From: DATJLY01 sp963773665
GTDB taxonomy: Bacteria; Pseudomonadota; Alphaproteobacteria; ATCC43930; CGMCC-115725
DNA: 64,000 nt
Assembly: GCA_963773665.1 (NCBI GenBank)
Contig: CAVZBZ010000004.1
Coordinates: 496,001 to 560,000 of the forward strand
Direction of reading: 5' to 3'
Made by a program: the position numbers and the translations under genes. Shown here piece after piece: positions 26,575 through 36,874 of this stretch (positions are counted from its first letter, which is position 1; the number at the start of each line of letters is the position of its first letter). The notes under the pieces are model-generated. The model did no database searches. It was given only the letters and a program-made list of their open reading frames with translations, and had not been told where the DNA came from.

Positions 26575-28422
26575 ATGCCCTCATCCTCCCGCAAAGGAAG
26601 CTTTCTGGGCTCGAAGTCGGGCCAGGGGCTGATTGCATTTCTGGCATTTTCGCTGGTCGTCTCGGTCGCCGTCGCGTGGGGTTTCTACAGCGCGAGCGTC
26701 GCCGGATTCGAGGCGCACAAGAGCGAAGAGAAGCAGACGGCGCTGCGTCTCGTCGACGCCTTCGTCCAGACCTATACGGAAATTAGCACCAAGATCGGTC
26801 CGGGCGCGCCGGTGCCGGCGACGTTTCGCGCGCACTCGATCGACCTTTTCGGCAAGGCCGATCCCTCATCCGCCGACGAGTTCCGCCTGCGCTGGGTCGG
26901 CCGCACCGATCGCTCGATCGCGACGCCGCCGTCCGACGCGGCGATGGCGGCTACCATCGAATCCTTCGCCAACCGGCGCGACCCGAAGCCGCAGTCGAAA
27001 TTGCTCGATGTCGGCGCCACGCGTATCCTGCGCACGGTCTATCCCTCCTACGCGCAGCAGCAAGGCTGCGTCGATTGCCACAATGCCGTGCAGCCGAGCC
27101 AGCATTGGGCATTGGGCGATCTCATGGGCGCGTTCGTGATCGACGTGCCGGCGGGACCTGCGATGCGGCAAAGCCTGATGCAGGCCGTGGCACTCGGCGC
27201 CGCGCTCTTCCTCGTCCTGGCCGGCGCGGGGTTCACCGCTGCGCTCATCCATGACCGCCAGGCGCGCGAGCGCGAGGCGGCGCAGGAATCGCTGCGCGAG
27301 AGCGAGGCACGCCTGGGCGATTTCGCCGCCACCGCGTCCGACTGGTTCTGGGAGCAGGACGAGGCTCTTCGTTTCGTGTTCAGCTCCTCGGGCGCTCCCG
27401 ACATGGCGGAGCGCATCGTCGGCAAGACGCGGCGAGAGTTGTTCGAGGGCGGCGAAAATTTCGGCCTCAACGAGGCGCAACTTGCCGCGCACGAGGCCGA
27501 TCTCGCCGCACGCCGTCCGTTCCAGAACATGCGTTTCCAACGCAACGACGCCGGTGGCGAGATCCGCTACGTCAGCGTGAGCGGGCGGCCGGTATTCGAT
27601 TCAGAGGGACGGTTCAAGGGGTATCGCGGCACCGGGCGCGACATCACCGCCGAAGTCTCGGCCGAGATCGAATTGGGCCACCGCGTCGAGGAGCGCACGG
27701 CCGAGCTGCGCAAGGCGCAGATCGAGCTGGTGCGGCGCGAGAAGCTCTCGACCCTGGGTCAGCTCACCGCGACCGTGGCGCACGAGCTGCGCAATCCGCT
27801 GAGCGCGATCCGCAACACGGTGTTCGCGGTCAAGGAAACGCTGACCGGTTCCGGCCTCAATCTCGACCGGCCCCTGAGCCGGGTTGAGCGCAACATCACG
27901 CGCTGCGACCGCATCATCGCCGACCTTTTGGACTTCACCCGCATGCCCGAGCTGAATTGCGCACCGCTCGACGTCGATACGTGGCTCGAGGAGGTCCTGA
28001 ACGATCAGCGTCTTCCCGACGGCGTGATCTTGCGGCGCGAATTCGGCGCCGGCGGCCCGCTCGTCAGCTTCGATCCCGAGCGGATGCGCCGCGTCATCGT
28101 CAATCTCGTCGAGAACGCGGCCCAGGCGATGGTCGATCAAGACGGCCGCGAGCGCGCCATCACCGTGCGCACGCGCGTCAACGCCGACATGCTCGAAGTC
28201 GCCGTCGAGGACACCGGCCCGGGCATCGCCAGGGACATTCTCGGCAAGGTGTTCGAGCCGCTGTTCAGCACCAAGAGCTTCGGCACCGGGCTCGGCCTTC
28301 CGACGGTCAGGCAGATCGTCGAGCAGCACGGCGGCACCGTGACGATCGCATCCGAGGTAGGCCACGGGACCAAGGTCGCGATCCGCCTGCCCATGTTCAT
28401 CGACAAGGAGATGGCGGCATGA
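26575..28422 (+). CDS. Membrane histidine kinase with periplasmic c-type haem (DUF3365/Tll0287-like) sensor
   Basis: This 615-residue kinase has one helix near residues 17-40 and a second near 203-225. Between them lies a periplasmic domain with a CxxCH haem-attachment site at 165-169 (CVDCHNAVQPSQHW), as in Tll0287/DUF3365 proteins. A PAS domain follows (DWFWEQDEALRFVFSSSG to YRGTGRDITAE), then HisKA with His-403 in VAHELRNPLSAIRNTV. The ATPase boxes are NLVENAAQAM, DTGPGI, FEPLFSTK and GTGLGL. It should sense redox state, gas or a haem ligand and autophosphorylate. It is coupled by an ATGA overlap to a double receiver. Confidence 0.92.
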   Translation: MPSSSRKGSFLGSKSGQGLIAFLAFSLVVSVAVAWGFYSASVAGFEAHKSEEKQTALRLVDAFVQTYTEISTKIGPGAPVPATFRAHSIDLFGKADPSSADEFRLRWVGRTDRSIATPPSDAAMAATIESFANRRDPKPQSKLLDVGATRILRTVYPSYAQQQGCVDCHNAVQPSQHWALGDLMGAFVIDVPAGPAMRQSLMQAVALGAALFLVLAGAGFTAALIHDRQAREREAAQESLRESEARLGDFAATASDWFWEQDEALRFVFSSSGAPDMAERIVGKTRRELFEGGENFGLNEAQLAAHEADLAARRPFQNMRFQRNDAGGEIRYVSVSGRPVFDSEGRFKGYRGTGRDITAEVSAEIELGHRVEERTAELRKAQIELVRREKLSTLGQLTATVAHELRNPLSAIRNTVFAVKETLTGSGLNLDRPLSRVERNITRCDRIIADLLDFTRMPELNCAPLDVDTWLEEVLNDQRLPDGVILRREFGAGGPLVSFDPERMRRVIVNLVENAAQAMVDQDGRERAITVRTRVNADMLEVAVEDTGPGIARDILGKVFEPLFSTKSFGTGLGLPTVRQIVEQHGGTVTIASEVGHGTKVAIRLPMFIDKEMAA

Positions 28423-29165
28423 CCATGCGCGTGTTCATCATCGACGACGACCGCGATCATGCCGAGAGCGTCGCCGACGTGCTCGGCATGCGCGGCTTCG
28501 AGACCGAGCTTGCGTTCAGCGGCGAGGCCGGCCTCGCGCGCTTCCGCGAATCCTCGTTCGACATCGTCTTCATGGACGTGAAGCTGCCCGGCATGAACGG
28601 CGTCGAAACGTTCTTCGAGTTCCGCAAGCTGAAGCCCGACGTCAAGGTCATGCTCATGACCGGCTTCAGCCTCGAGCAGCTCGTGGCGCAGGCGGTCGAG
28701 AACGGCGCCTTGGGCGTGCTGCGCAAGCCGTTCGAGATCAAGGAGCTCCTTGACGTGCTCGAACAGGTGAAGCCGCGCGGCATGGTGCTGGTCGCCGACG
28801 ACGATCCCGAGTTCGCCGCGAGCCTCGAGCCGGTGCTGACGCAGCACGGCTATCGCGTGCGCATCGCCAAATCGGGCGAGGAGGCGCTCGTGCTTGCCTC
28901 GCACGACACTCTCAACTGCCTCATTCTCGACGTGCGGATGCCGGTGCTGTCCGGCATCGAGGTTTACCTGCGCTTGAAGGACGCGGGGCGCGCGGTGCCG
29001 ACGATCTTCATCACCGGCTTCCCTGCCGACCGCAACCTGGCGCTCGCGCGCCTCTCCCACCCGCTCGAACAGGACATCCTGATGAAGCCGTTCGATCCGG
29101 GCGAGCTGTTGGCGGCGCTCGACGCCGCGATGGCCGGCAACGCGCCGCGCCGGCAAATCGCCTGA
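28419..29165 (+). CDS. Double receiver-domain protein without output domain
   Basis: This 248-residue protein consists of two CheY-like receivers. The first spans about residues 1-118 with phospho-acceptor Asp-53 in IVFMDVKLPGMNGVETF. The second spans about 125-245 with Asp-171 in LILDVRMPVLSGIEVYL. Both keep the acidic pair (IIDDDRD and VADDDPE) and the Lys (LRKPFEIKE, LMKPFDPGE). No DNA-binding or enzymatic domain is present. The likely role is phosphate shuttle or sink between the upstream haem kinase and the downstream receiver-kinase. Five bases separate it from the next gene. Confidence 0.9.
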   Translation: MTMRVFIIDDDRDHAESVADVLGMRGFETELAFSGEAGLARFRESSFDIVFMDVKLPGMNGVETFFEFRKLKPDVKVMLMTGFSLEQLVAQAVENGALGVLRKPFEIKELLDVLEQVKPRGMVLVADDDPEFAASLEPVLTQHGYRVRIAKSGEEALVLASHDTLNCLILDVRMPVLSGIEVYLRLKDAGRAVPTIFITGFPADRNLALARLSHPLEQDILMKPFDPGELLAALDAAMAGNAPRRQIA

Positions 29166-29170
29166 CGCCC

Positions 29171-30358
29171 GTGGCCACGAGTCAAAAGGTTCTGATCGTC
29201 GACGACGACATGGAGTTCGCCGAGTCGATCGTCGATCTTTTGACCCCGGCCGGATACGAAACCATCGTCGTCGATCATCCCGAGACCGCGACGCTCGCGC
29301 TGCAGCGCTTCGCGCCGGCGGTGGCGATGCTCGACGTGCGCCTCGGGCGCGCCTCGGGCGTCGATCTCCTGTCGCGCTTCCGCGCGCTCAGGCCCGACCT
29401 CATCTGCGTCATGATGACGGCGCATGTCGACACGCAGTCGGCGATCGCCGCGCTGCGCCAGGGCGCCTACGACTATTTCGACAAGTCGTCCGATCCGGCC
29501 GAGCTCTTGGCCGTGCTCGACCGCTGCTTCGAGAAGGCGCGCCTCCAGGAGGAGAACCGGTCGGCCTACGAGGCGCTGCGCATCGCCAAGGAGGCGGCCG
29601 AGAAGGCGAACCGCGCGAAATCGGAATTTCTCGCCAATATCAGCCACGAGCTGCGCACGCCCTTGAACGCCATCATCGGCTTCTCGGAAGTGATGATGCA
29701 GGGCATTCTCGGCCCCGTCGCCAACGAGAGCTATCAGGGCTATCTCAAGGACATCCACGACAGCGGCATCGACCTCCTCAACATCATCAACGACATCCTC
29801 GACCTGTCGAAGGCCGAGGCCGGGAAGCTCGAGCTGTCCGAGCAGTCGGTCGACGTCGCCGCCGTGATCGACGCGGTGGGCCGCCTCATGGCGACCAAGA
29901 TCGACGTGGCGGGGCTCACGCTCCAGGCCAGCATCGCGCCGGGTCTGGCCCTCCTCTTCTGCGACCGGCTGAAGCTCAAGCAGGTGCTGCTCAATCTCCT
30001 GTCGAACGCCGTCAAGTTCACGCCGCCGGGCGGCCGCATCGAAATATCCGCCACATCCGACCGCGAGACCGGCTTCGTCGTCGCCATCCGCGACACCGGC
30101 ATCGGCATCGCCGAGGAAGACATCGCGCGCGTGCTCCAGCCGTTCGAGCAGGTGGAAAGTTCGCTCTCGCGCTCGCACAACGGCACCGGCCTCGGACTGC
30201 CTCTGACCGCGGCAATGGTGGCGCTGCATGGCGGCAGGCTCGCGCTGGCAAGCGAGCTTGGGCGCGGCACGACCGCGACGATCCGCTTCCCGGCCGAGCG
30301 GCTCGTCGATGGCGGCGAGCGCGCATCGCCGCCGCAGCTGAGGCGCAGCGCCGGCTAG
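29171..30358 (+). CDS. Receiver-histidine kinase hybrid, soluble
   Basis: This 395-residue protein begins with GTG. Residues 1-120 form a receiver with Asp-55 in VAMLDVRLGRASG. A short coiled-coil linker (EEN to ANRAKSEF) leads to HisKA with His-159 in NISHELRTPLNAIIGFSEVM. The ATPase boxes are NLLSNAVKFT, RDTGIGI, FEQVESSLSRSHNGTGLGL. There is no membrane segment, so it acts in the cytosol and is probably switched by phosphorylation of its receiver. With the two preceding genes it forms a phosphorelay; the final output protein is not encoded here. Its stop overlaps the stop of the convergent MetE-like gene. Confidence 0.92.
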   Translation: MATSQKVLIVDDDMEFAESIVDLLTPAGYETIVVDHPETATLALQRFAPAVAMLDVRLGRASGVDLLSRFRALRPDLICVMMTAHVDTQSAIAALRQGAYDYFDKSSDPAELLAVLDRCFEKARLQEENRSAYEALRIAKEAAEKANRAKSEFLANISHELRTPLNAIIGFSEVMMQGILGPVANESYQGYLKDIHDSGIDLLNIINDILDLSKAEAGKLELSEQSVDVAAVIDAVGRLMATKIDVAGLTLQASIAPGLALLFCDRLKLKQVLLNLLSNAVKFTPPGGRIEISATSDRETGFVVAIRDTGIGIAEEDIARVLQPFEQVESSLSRSHNGTGLGLPLTAAMVALHGGRLALASELGRGTTATIRFPAERLVDGGERASPPQLRRSAG

Positions 30359-31500
30359 CGCCAGAACCGGCGCGAGGCGAGCCGCGCGCCTTCTGCCATT
30401 GCCGCGAGCTTGGCCCACACCACCGCGGGATCGACCGCGGCCTGTCCCACCCAGGTGCCAAAGCCGCAATCGCCGCCGGCGATGACGTTCTCGCGCCCGA
30501 CCCGCTCGGCATAGCGCGCGATGCGCTGGGCGATCAGTTCGGGATGCTCGATGAAGTTCGACTTCGATTCGATGACGCCGGGAATGAGTACTTTGCCCGG
30601 CGGCAGCTTGACGGTGTCGAACACGCTCCATTCATGCGCGTGGCGCGGATTGGCCGCCTCGAACGAAAGACCGGCGGGGCGCGCGCCGAGCACGACGTCG
30701 AGAATGTCCGCGAGCGGCACGTCGTAGTGATGCGGCCCCTCGTAATTGCCCCAGCACAGATGAAGCCGCATGCGCTCGGGCGGCAGGTTCGCGACCGCGC
30801 GGTTCAGGGCCTCGATATGGAGCCGCGCCATCTGCCGGAATCCGTCGAGGTCGAGCGCCGCGAACTGGATGTGCCGCCCCATCGCGAGATCGGGGCAGTC
30901 GAGCTGCAGCAGAAAACCGGCGCCGACGATCGCCTCGTATTCCGGGCGCATCGCCGCGGATATCGCGTCGAGATAGGCCTCGTGGCTCGGGTAGTAGCCG
31001 TTGTGGAAGAAGAGCGACACGAGCCCCGGCGAGGCGGCGGTCAAAAACCCTTCCTGCGCCGGAATCGCTGCGAGCGCCGCGCGCAGATTGGCGATGTCGG
31101 TGCGCGCGGCATCGCCGCTCCCTGGGCGCACCGGCGCGGTGCAGCCCGGGGTCTTGCGCCGCGCGCGGCCGGGATCGCCGAAGACGCGCCGGGCCAGTTC
31201 CGGAAAATCCACGAGATCCTGGTATTGCAGCGGATGGCTCACGCCGCCGAAGCCTTCGAGGCGGTCCTTGACGTAGGTCGCGTAGCTCGGCTTGCTCATC
31301 TCGCCGTCATTGACGATATCGATGCCGGCTTCGACCTGCTTCGCCACGGTCAGGCGGACGGCGTCGGCGACCGCGGCGGCGAGCGCCTTGGGCTCGACGG
31401 GGACGCCCTCTTCCTTGGCGAACATGCTCCGGACCAGCCCTTCGGGACGGGGCAGGCTGCCCGTGTGCGTGGTCAGAAACCGCTCCGCGCTTCTCTGCAT
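30355..31500 (-). CDS. Cobalamin-independent methionine synthase-like (MetE C-terminal domain) protein
   Basis: This 381-residue TIM-barrel protein belongs to the Meth_synt_2/MetE C-terminal family. It opens with LTTHTGSLPRPEGL and has VDAGIDIVNDGE-type elements (QVEAGIDIVNDGEMSK). Zn ligands are visible as H-x-C in MRLHLCWGNYEGPHH, Glu in LSFEAANPRH and Cys in VIAGGDCGFGTWVG. It lacks the N-terminal half of MetE, so it is a core-type enzyme. Relatives include methyltransferases using other donors and thiol-alkyl transferases; the substrate is open. The ATG at 31500 follows GGGGGAG. An upstream in-frame Met is less likely. Confidence 0.82.
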   Translation of the reverse strand: MQRSAERFLTTHTGSLPRPEGLVRSMFAKEEGVPVEPKALAAAVADAVRLTVAKQVEAGIDIVNDGEMSKPSYATYVKDRLEGFGGVSHPLQYQDLVDFPELARRVFGDPGRARRKTPGCTAPVRPGSGDAARTDIANLRAALAAIPAQEGFLTAASPGLVSLFFHNGYYPSHEAYLDAISAAMRPEYEAIVGAGFLLQLDCPDLAMGRHIQFAALDLDGFRQMARLHIEALNRAVANLPPERMRLHLCWGNYEGPHHYDVPLADILDVVLGARPAGLSFEAANPRHAHEWSVFDTVKLPPGKVLIPGVIESKSNFIEHPELIAQRIARYAERVGRENVIAGGDCGFGTWVGQAAVDPAVVWAKLAAMAEGARLASRRFWR

Positions 31501-31522
31501 GGCTCCCCCTTCGCCGGAACGC

Positions 31523-31551
31523 TTGAGCGTCTTGGCGGCGAGGTATATATA
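31523..31551 (+). promoter_or_regulatory. Candidate sigma-70-type promoter for the sigma-factor gene
   Basis: TTGAGC at 31523 and TATATA at 31546 are separated by exactly 17 bases, close to the TTGACA-N17-TATAAT consensus. The stretch TATATATAAG is conspicuous in this GC-rich DNA. A start near 31558 would give a leader of about 85 bases to the sigma gene. The same AT stretch could serve the divergent MetE-like gene. Confidence 0.45.
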
Positions 31552-31642
31552 AGCCCTTAACAATCCGGCCGGCGACGCCCATATGCGGCGGTATCGCCGG
31601 GTTCCGGCTGTACGTTATTTCCGTTTTAAGGAAGTTCATCGC

Positions 31643-33265
<1,623 letters not shown>

Positions 33266-33334
33266 CTCGACGGTTAATTTCGGCTCCCCTGACGGTGCGT
33301 TTCGCGCAAGAATAAATCGTCCGGAGGTTCCGCA

Positions 33335-33619
33335 ATGTCGAAACTCACATCTTTGATTCTGGCCGCGGCGGCATCGCTCGCGCTCGCCGCGGGGCCAGCG
33401 CTCGCACAGAACGCGCCTCCGGCCGCCGCGCCGGCACCGGCCGCGCCGATGAAGGCCGCCCCGATGAAGGCCATGCCGATGGCAAAGTCCAAGGCCAAGG
33501 CGGCGAAGCCGATGGCGATGGCGAAGTCCATGAAGCTGACCTGCGGCGACTATGCCTGGCAGTCGCAGGACCAGAAGGACTGCGAGGCCGGAAAGAAAGC
33601 GCCGCCCAACTGGCGCTGA
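33335..33619 (+). CDS. Small exported Met/Lys/Ala-rich protein
   Basis: This 94-residue protein has a clear signal peptide (MSKLTSLILAAAASLALAAG, then PALAQ with cleavage after ALA). It is followed by Pro/Ala-rich repeats of the form PMKA (APMKAAPMKAMPMAKSKAKA). The C-terminal end has two cysteines in MKLTCGDYAWQSQDQKDCEAG, likely one disulfide. The family is unknown. Methionine-rich periplasmic segments can bind metals, and the basic stretch could bind the cell wall or anions; both are guesses. GGAGG precedes the ATG. A hairpin follows the stop. Confidence 0.75.
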   Translation: MSKLTSLILAAAASLALAAGPALAQNAPPAAAPAPAAPMKAAPMKAMPMAKSKAKAAKPMAMAKSMKLTCGDYAWQSQDQKDCEAGKKAPPNWR

Positions 33620-33634
33620 TCGGCGCTCGCGTTT

Positions 33635-33661
33635 CACCCTCTCCCGCTCTGGGAGGGGGTG
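33635..33661. terminator. Bidirectional terminator-like hairpin
   Basis: CACCCTCTCCC pairs with GGGAGGGGGTG around a GCTCT loop, giving an 11-base stem with one G-T wobble. It sits between the convergent small exported-protein gene and the SDR gene. No long U-tract follows on either strand, so termination may be partial. Similar hairpins are common intergenic repeats in alphaproteobacteria. Confidence 0.5.
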
Positions 33662-33680
33662 AGGCGCATCTCACTTTATC

Positions 33681-34382
33681 TCAGACCCTGCCCACTACCG
33701 GGATGGCCGCGCCGTTGATCGCGCGCGCGGCGTCCGATGCGAGGAACAGGATCACCTCGGCGAGCGCCGCAGGCGCGACCCAGCGCGAGAAATCGGCATT
33801 GGGCATGCTCGCGCGGTTCGCCGGCGTGTCGATTGTGCTCGGCAGCACGCAATTTACATTGATGCCTTTGTCGCGGAGTTCCAGCGCCATGCTCTCGGTG
33901 AGGCGGATCACGGCGCTCTTCGACGCCGAATAGGCCGCCATCGTCGCACCACCCGCGACGCCGCCCATCGCCGCCACGCTGACGATCTTGCCCCCGCCCT
34001 GCGCCAGCATCGCCGGCACCACCGCCCGCGCCGTGCGCAGCACCGAGCCGGCATTGAGTTCGATCATGCGGCGAAAAGCCTCATCCGAAGTCTCGTGCAC
34101 CGGCTCGCCCATGTGGAAGCCGCCGGCGATGTTGCACAGCACGTCGATGCGCCCGAACCGCGCCAGCGCCTTCGCCGCCGCGGCCGCGACCGCCGCGCCG
34201 TCGGCAAGGTCGGCGGCGACCAGAAGCCGCGCGTCGTCGTCGGCGCCGAACGCAGCCGCAAGCGTGCGCGGCTCGAGATCGTGCAGCACGAGCCGCGCGC
34301 CCGTTGCGGCGAACGCCGCCGCGACAGCGCGGCCAAGCGCCCCCGCCGCGCCGGTTATCATCGCCACGCGCTCATCGCTCAT
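33681..34382 (-). CDS. Short-chain dehydrogenase/reductase
   Basis: Classical SDR of 233 residues. The cofactor motif TGAAGALGRAVA is at residues 10-21, with the NAG-like motif NIAGG at about 84. The active site has Ser in SVAAMGGVAG and Tyr/Lys in YSASKSAVIRL. Asp-35 or so after strand 2 (LHDLEPR) points to NAD(H). The substrate is not predictable. The start overlaps the stop of the upstream kinase-fusion gene by 4 bases (ATGA). Confidence 0.9.
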   Translation of the reverse strand: MSDERVAMITGAAGALGRAVAAAFAATGARLVLHDLEPRTLAAAFGADDDARLLVAADLADGAAVAAAAAKALARFGRIDVLCNIAGGFHMGEPVHETSDEAFRRMIELNAGSVLRTARAVVPAMLAQGGGKIVSVAAMGGVAGGATMAAYSASKSAVIRLTESMALELRDKGINVNCVLPSTIDTPANRASMPNADFSRWVAPAALAEVILFLASDAARAINGAAIPVVGRV

Positions 34383-35968
34383 TGCGACCTCCCGCTTTTG
34401 CCTGCCGTCATGCGAGGCGAGGATGCGCGCCCTGTCAATGGCGTAACGCCGACCACCCGCCGCAACGTAGCGGCGACGCGCGCGACCGGGCCGTTCGAAT
34501 CGATCCGCCGCCAGTCGAGCGGCCCGGGATCGAGGTCGAGCTGCTGCGCCAGCACCGCGACGGTCGCATCCGACGCGTCGCCCTGGCGCTGGCTGAGCCG
34601 CGCCTCCATGGTCGCGCGCGGCGCTTCAAGCCAGAGGCCCGTGAACGGCACCCCGGCATTGGCGCCGAGGAGCGCCGCCTCTGTGCGCTCGCCGGGATCG
34701 AGAAACGTGGCATCGAGGATGACGCTCGATCCGGCGGCAAGAACCCGCGCCGCCTCGTGCCGCATCCGCGCATAGACTTGGCTCCCCATGGCGCCGCGAT
34801 AGGCGCTCGCCGGCAGCGGCGTCTCGGGCGCGAGATCGAGCATTGCCTTGCGCATCACGTCGCTCCTCAGGACGCGCGCGCCGGGCAGCGGCGGAAGATC
34901 CGGGGCGAGCGCCTGCGCCAGCGTCGATTTGCCGCTGCCGCTTCGCCCCCCGATCGCGACGAGGCGCGGCTCCGCCGGCGCGAGAAGCATCTCGGCGAGC
35001 GCCAGGTACTTGCGCGCCGCCGCCTCCTTCTGCTGGCGTAGGGCGCCCTCCTGCCGCGCGGCGGCGGCGGCCGTGACATGCGCCCGGATCGCTGCGCGCT
35101 GGCTCAGGAACAGCGGCAGCGCCGCCAGTCCGTCATCGTCGCGGCGAAGGTCGAGATAGCGGTTCAGCACCAGGTTGGCGAAGAAGCCGAGCCCGCGATG
35201 AACGAGGTCCATCAGCAGGAAGGCAAGGTCGTAGAGCACGTCGATGTTCGAGAGATCGGCGCTGAACTCGATCGCATCGAACAAGGTCGGCTTGTCGTCG
35301 TAGAGACAGATGTTGCCGAGATGAAGATCGCCGTGACAGCGCCGCACCTTGCCCTCGCGCCGCCTTCGGTCGAGCAGCGCCGCCTGCTTATCGAGCGCGC
35401 GCCGCGTCGCCTCCTCGAGCCGCGCGACGGCGTCCTGGTCGAAGCACGCGCCCGCCGCGCGTAAATTCTCGGCGTTGCCCGCGATCACCCGCGCCATTGC
35501 GCCGCCGCCGCCGCCGCTCTCGACGCGCTCGGCCGCGCCATGGAACGCCGCGATCGCGTCGGCGAGATCGCGCATCAGGGCTGGCGTAAGCGCGCGCTTT
35601 TCGGCGAGACGGTCGAACAGGCGCTCGGTGTCGAAGCGCCGCATCTCGACGACCCAGTCCACCGTCTCGCCCGCGCCGTCGAGCGAGAGCTTGCCCTTGT
35701 CCGCGCGGCGGATGGCGCGAACGCCGAGATAAAGTGCGGGCGCGATGCGGCGGTTCAACTCGAACTCGGCGCGGCACGCCGTCTCGCGAAGAGCCACGGT
35801 CGAGTAATCGAGATAGGAGAAGCGCACCGCGCGCTTGAGCTTCAGGGCCCTGTCTCCGATCAGGAACACCGAGGAGGCGTGCGTGTCGATCCGCGTGACC
35901 TTGCGGCCGTGCGCATCGAGACCGGCACCCTTCGCGAGAAAGGCGAGCGCTTCCTGCTGCGCGTCCAT
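34379..35968 (-). CDS. Aminoglycoside-phosphotransferase-like domain fused to a P-loop kinase
   Basis: This 529-residue protein is built from two parts. Residues about 25-330 form an APH/choline-kinase-like fold with catalytic HGDLHLGNICLYD and DAIEFS. Residues about 340-500 form a zeta-toxin/gluconate-kinase-like ATPase with Walker A GGRSGSGKSTLAQALA and a later IDSNGP loop. Such fusions are widespread (AAA family ATPase COG0645 with COG2187) but mostly unstudied. The true start is set at MDAQQEALAFLAKGAG (35968); the open frame extends 165 codons further upstream without family character. It forms an operon with the SDR. Confidence 0.85.
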   Translation of the reverse strand: MDAQQEALAFLAKGAGLDAHGRKVTRIDTHASSVFLIGDRALKLKRAVRFSYLDYSTVALRETACRAEFELNRRIAPALYLGVRAIRRADKGKLSLDGAGETVDWVVEMRRFDTERLFDRLAEKRALTPALMRDLADAIAAFHGAAERVESGGGGGAMARVIAGNAENLRAAGACFDQDAVARLEEATRRALDKQAALLDRRRREGKVRRCHGDLHLGNICLYDDKPTLFDAIEFSADLSNIDVLYDLAFLLMDLVHRGLGFFANLVLNRYLDLRRDDDGLAALPLFLSQRAAIRAHVTAAAAARQEGALRQQKEAAARKYLALAEMLLAPAEPRLVAIGGRSGSGKSTLAQALAPDLPPLPGARVLRSDVMRKAMLDLAPETPLPASAYRGAMGSQVYARMRHEAARVLAAGSSVILDATFLDPGERTEAALLGANAGVPFTGLWLEAPRATMEARLSQRQGDASDATVAVLAQQLDLDPGPLDWRRIDSNGPVARVAATLRRVVGVTPLTGRASSPRMTAGKSGRSQ

Positions 35969-36051
35969 CCCCGTCAGTGTAGGGGAACCGCTGCGCTTGA
36001 TCGCCCCGAATCGCTGCCCCAATATGCGCGCGAAAGGGCCGAAGAAGACCA

Positions 36052-36867
36052 ATGAGGCAACGGGCGGAGGCGGAGCCGGCCGCGGGCGGCGGCCATATCG
36101 TGGTGCGCGGCCTGTCGAAAAATTATGGCGCTCTCCCGGTTTTCGCAGGGATCGAGTTCGAGGTCGGCGAGCGCGAAATCGTGGCGATCGTCGGGCCCTC
36201 GGGCTGCGGCAAGACCACGCTCTTGCGCTGTCTCGACGGGCTCGTCCGGTACGAGGGCGAGGTGCTGGTGAATGGCGAGCGCATGACCGAGCCGCGCGCC
36301 GGCGTCGCCATGGTGTTCCAGCATTTCGGCCTTTTCCCCTGGAAGACGGTGGCCGAGAACATCGCCTACGGGTTGCGCATGGCGGGCCTGCCGGGACCCG
36401 AGATCGCGCGCCGCGTTGCCGCGTTCGTGGCGCTCGTCGGCTTGACCGGGTTCGAGGGGGCATATCCCTATCAGATGTCGGGCGGGATGCAGCAGCGCTG
36501 CGGCCTTGCCCGTGCGCTCGCGACCGAGCCGCGCGTCCTTCTGATGGACGAGCCGTTCGCCGCGGTCGATGCGCAGACGCGCGAGATCCTGCAATTCGAG
36601 CTCCTGCGCATCTGGGAGCGGCGGCCGACGACGATGGTGTTCGTCACCCATTCGATCGAGGAGGCGGTGCTGCTGGGCGACCGCGTCATCGTTTTGAACG
36701 GACGGCCGAGCCGGATCGAGGAGGACATCGCGATCGACCTGCCGCGGCCCAGGAGCCGCGACACGCTCGCCCTGCCGCGCTTTGCCGAGCTGCGCGAGCG
36801 CGTCTGGAACAGGCTCGCGAGCGCCGCGCGCCAGGCCGAATTCCAGTTGGGATCCGCCAAGGGATAA
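36052..36867 (+). CDS. ABC transporter ATPase, SsuB/NrtD-like
   Basis: This 271-residue ATPase has Walker A GPSGCGKTTLLRCLDG, Q-loop VFQHFGLFPWKTV, signature MSGGMQQRCGLARAL and Walker B VLLMDEPFAAVD, with the switch His in FVTHSIEEA. The HFGLFPWKTV pattern is typical of nitrate, sulfonate, taurine and pyrimidine-precursor importers. It is the first gene of a compact operon: ATPase, binding protein 7 bases later, then two permeases. It is divergent from the phosphotransferase-fusion gene. Confidence 0.92.
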   Translation: MRQRAEAEPAAGGGHIVVRGLSKNYGALPVFAGIEFEVGEREIVAIVGPSGCGKTTLLRCLDGLVRYEGEVLVNGERMTEPRAGVAMVFQHFGLFPWKTVAENIAYGLRMAGLPGPEIARRVAAFVALVGLTGFEGAYPYQMSGGMQQRCGLARALATEPRVLLMDEPFAAVDAQTREILQFELLRIWERRPTTMVFVTHSIEEAVLLGDRVIVLNGRPSRIEEDIAIDLPRPRSRDTLALPRFAELRERVWNRLASAARQAEFQLGSAKG

Positions 36868-36874
36868 GGAAGAA

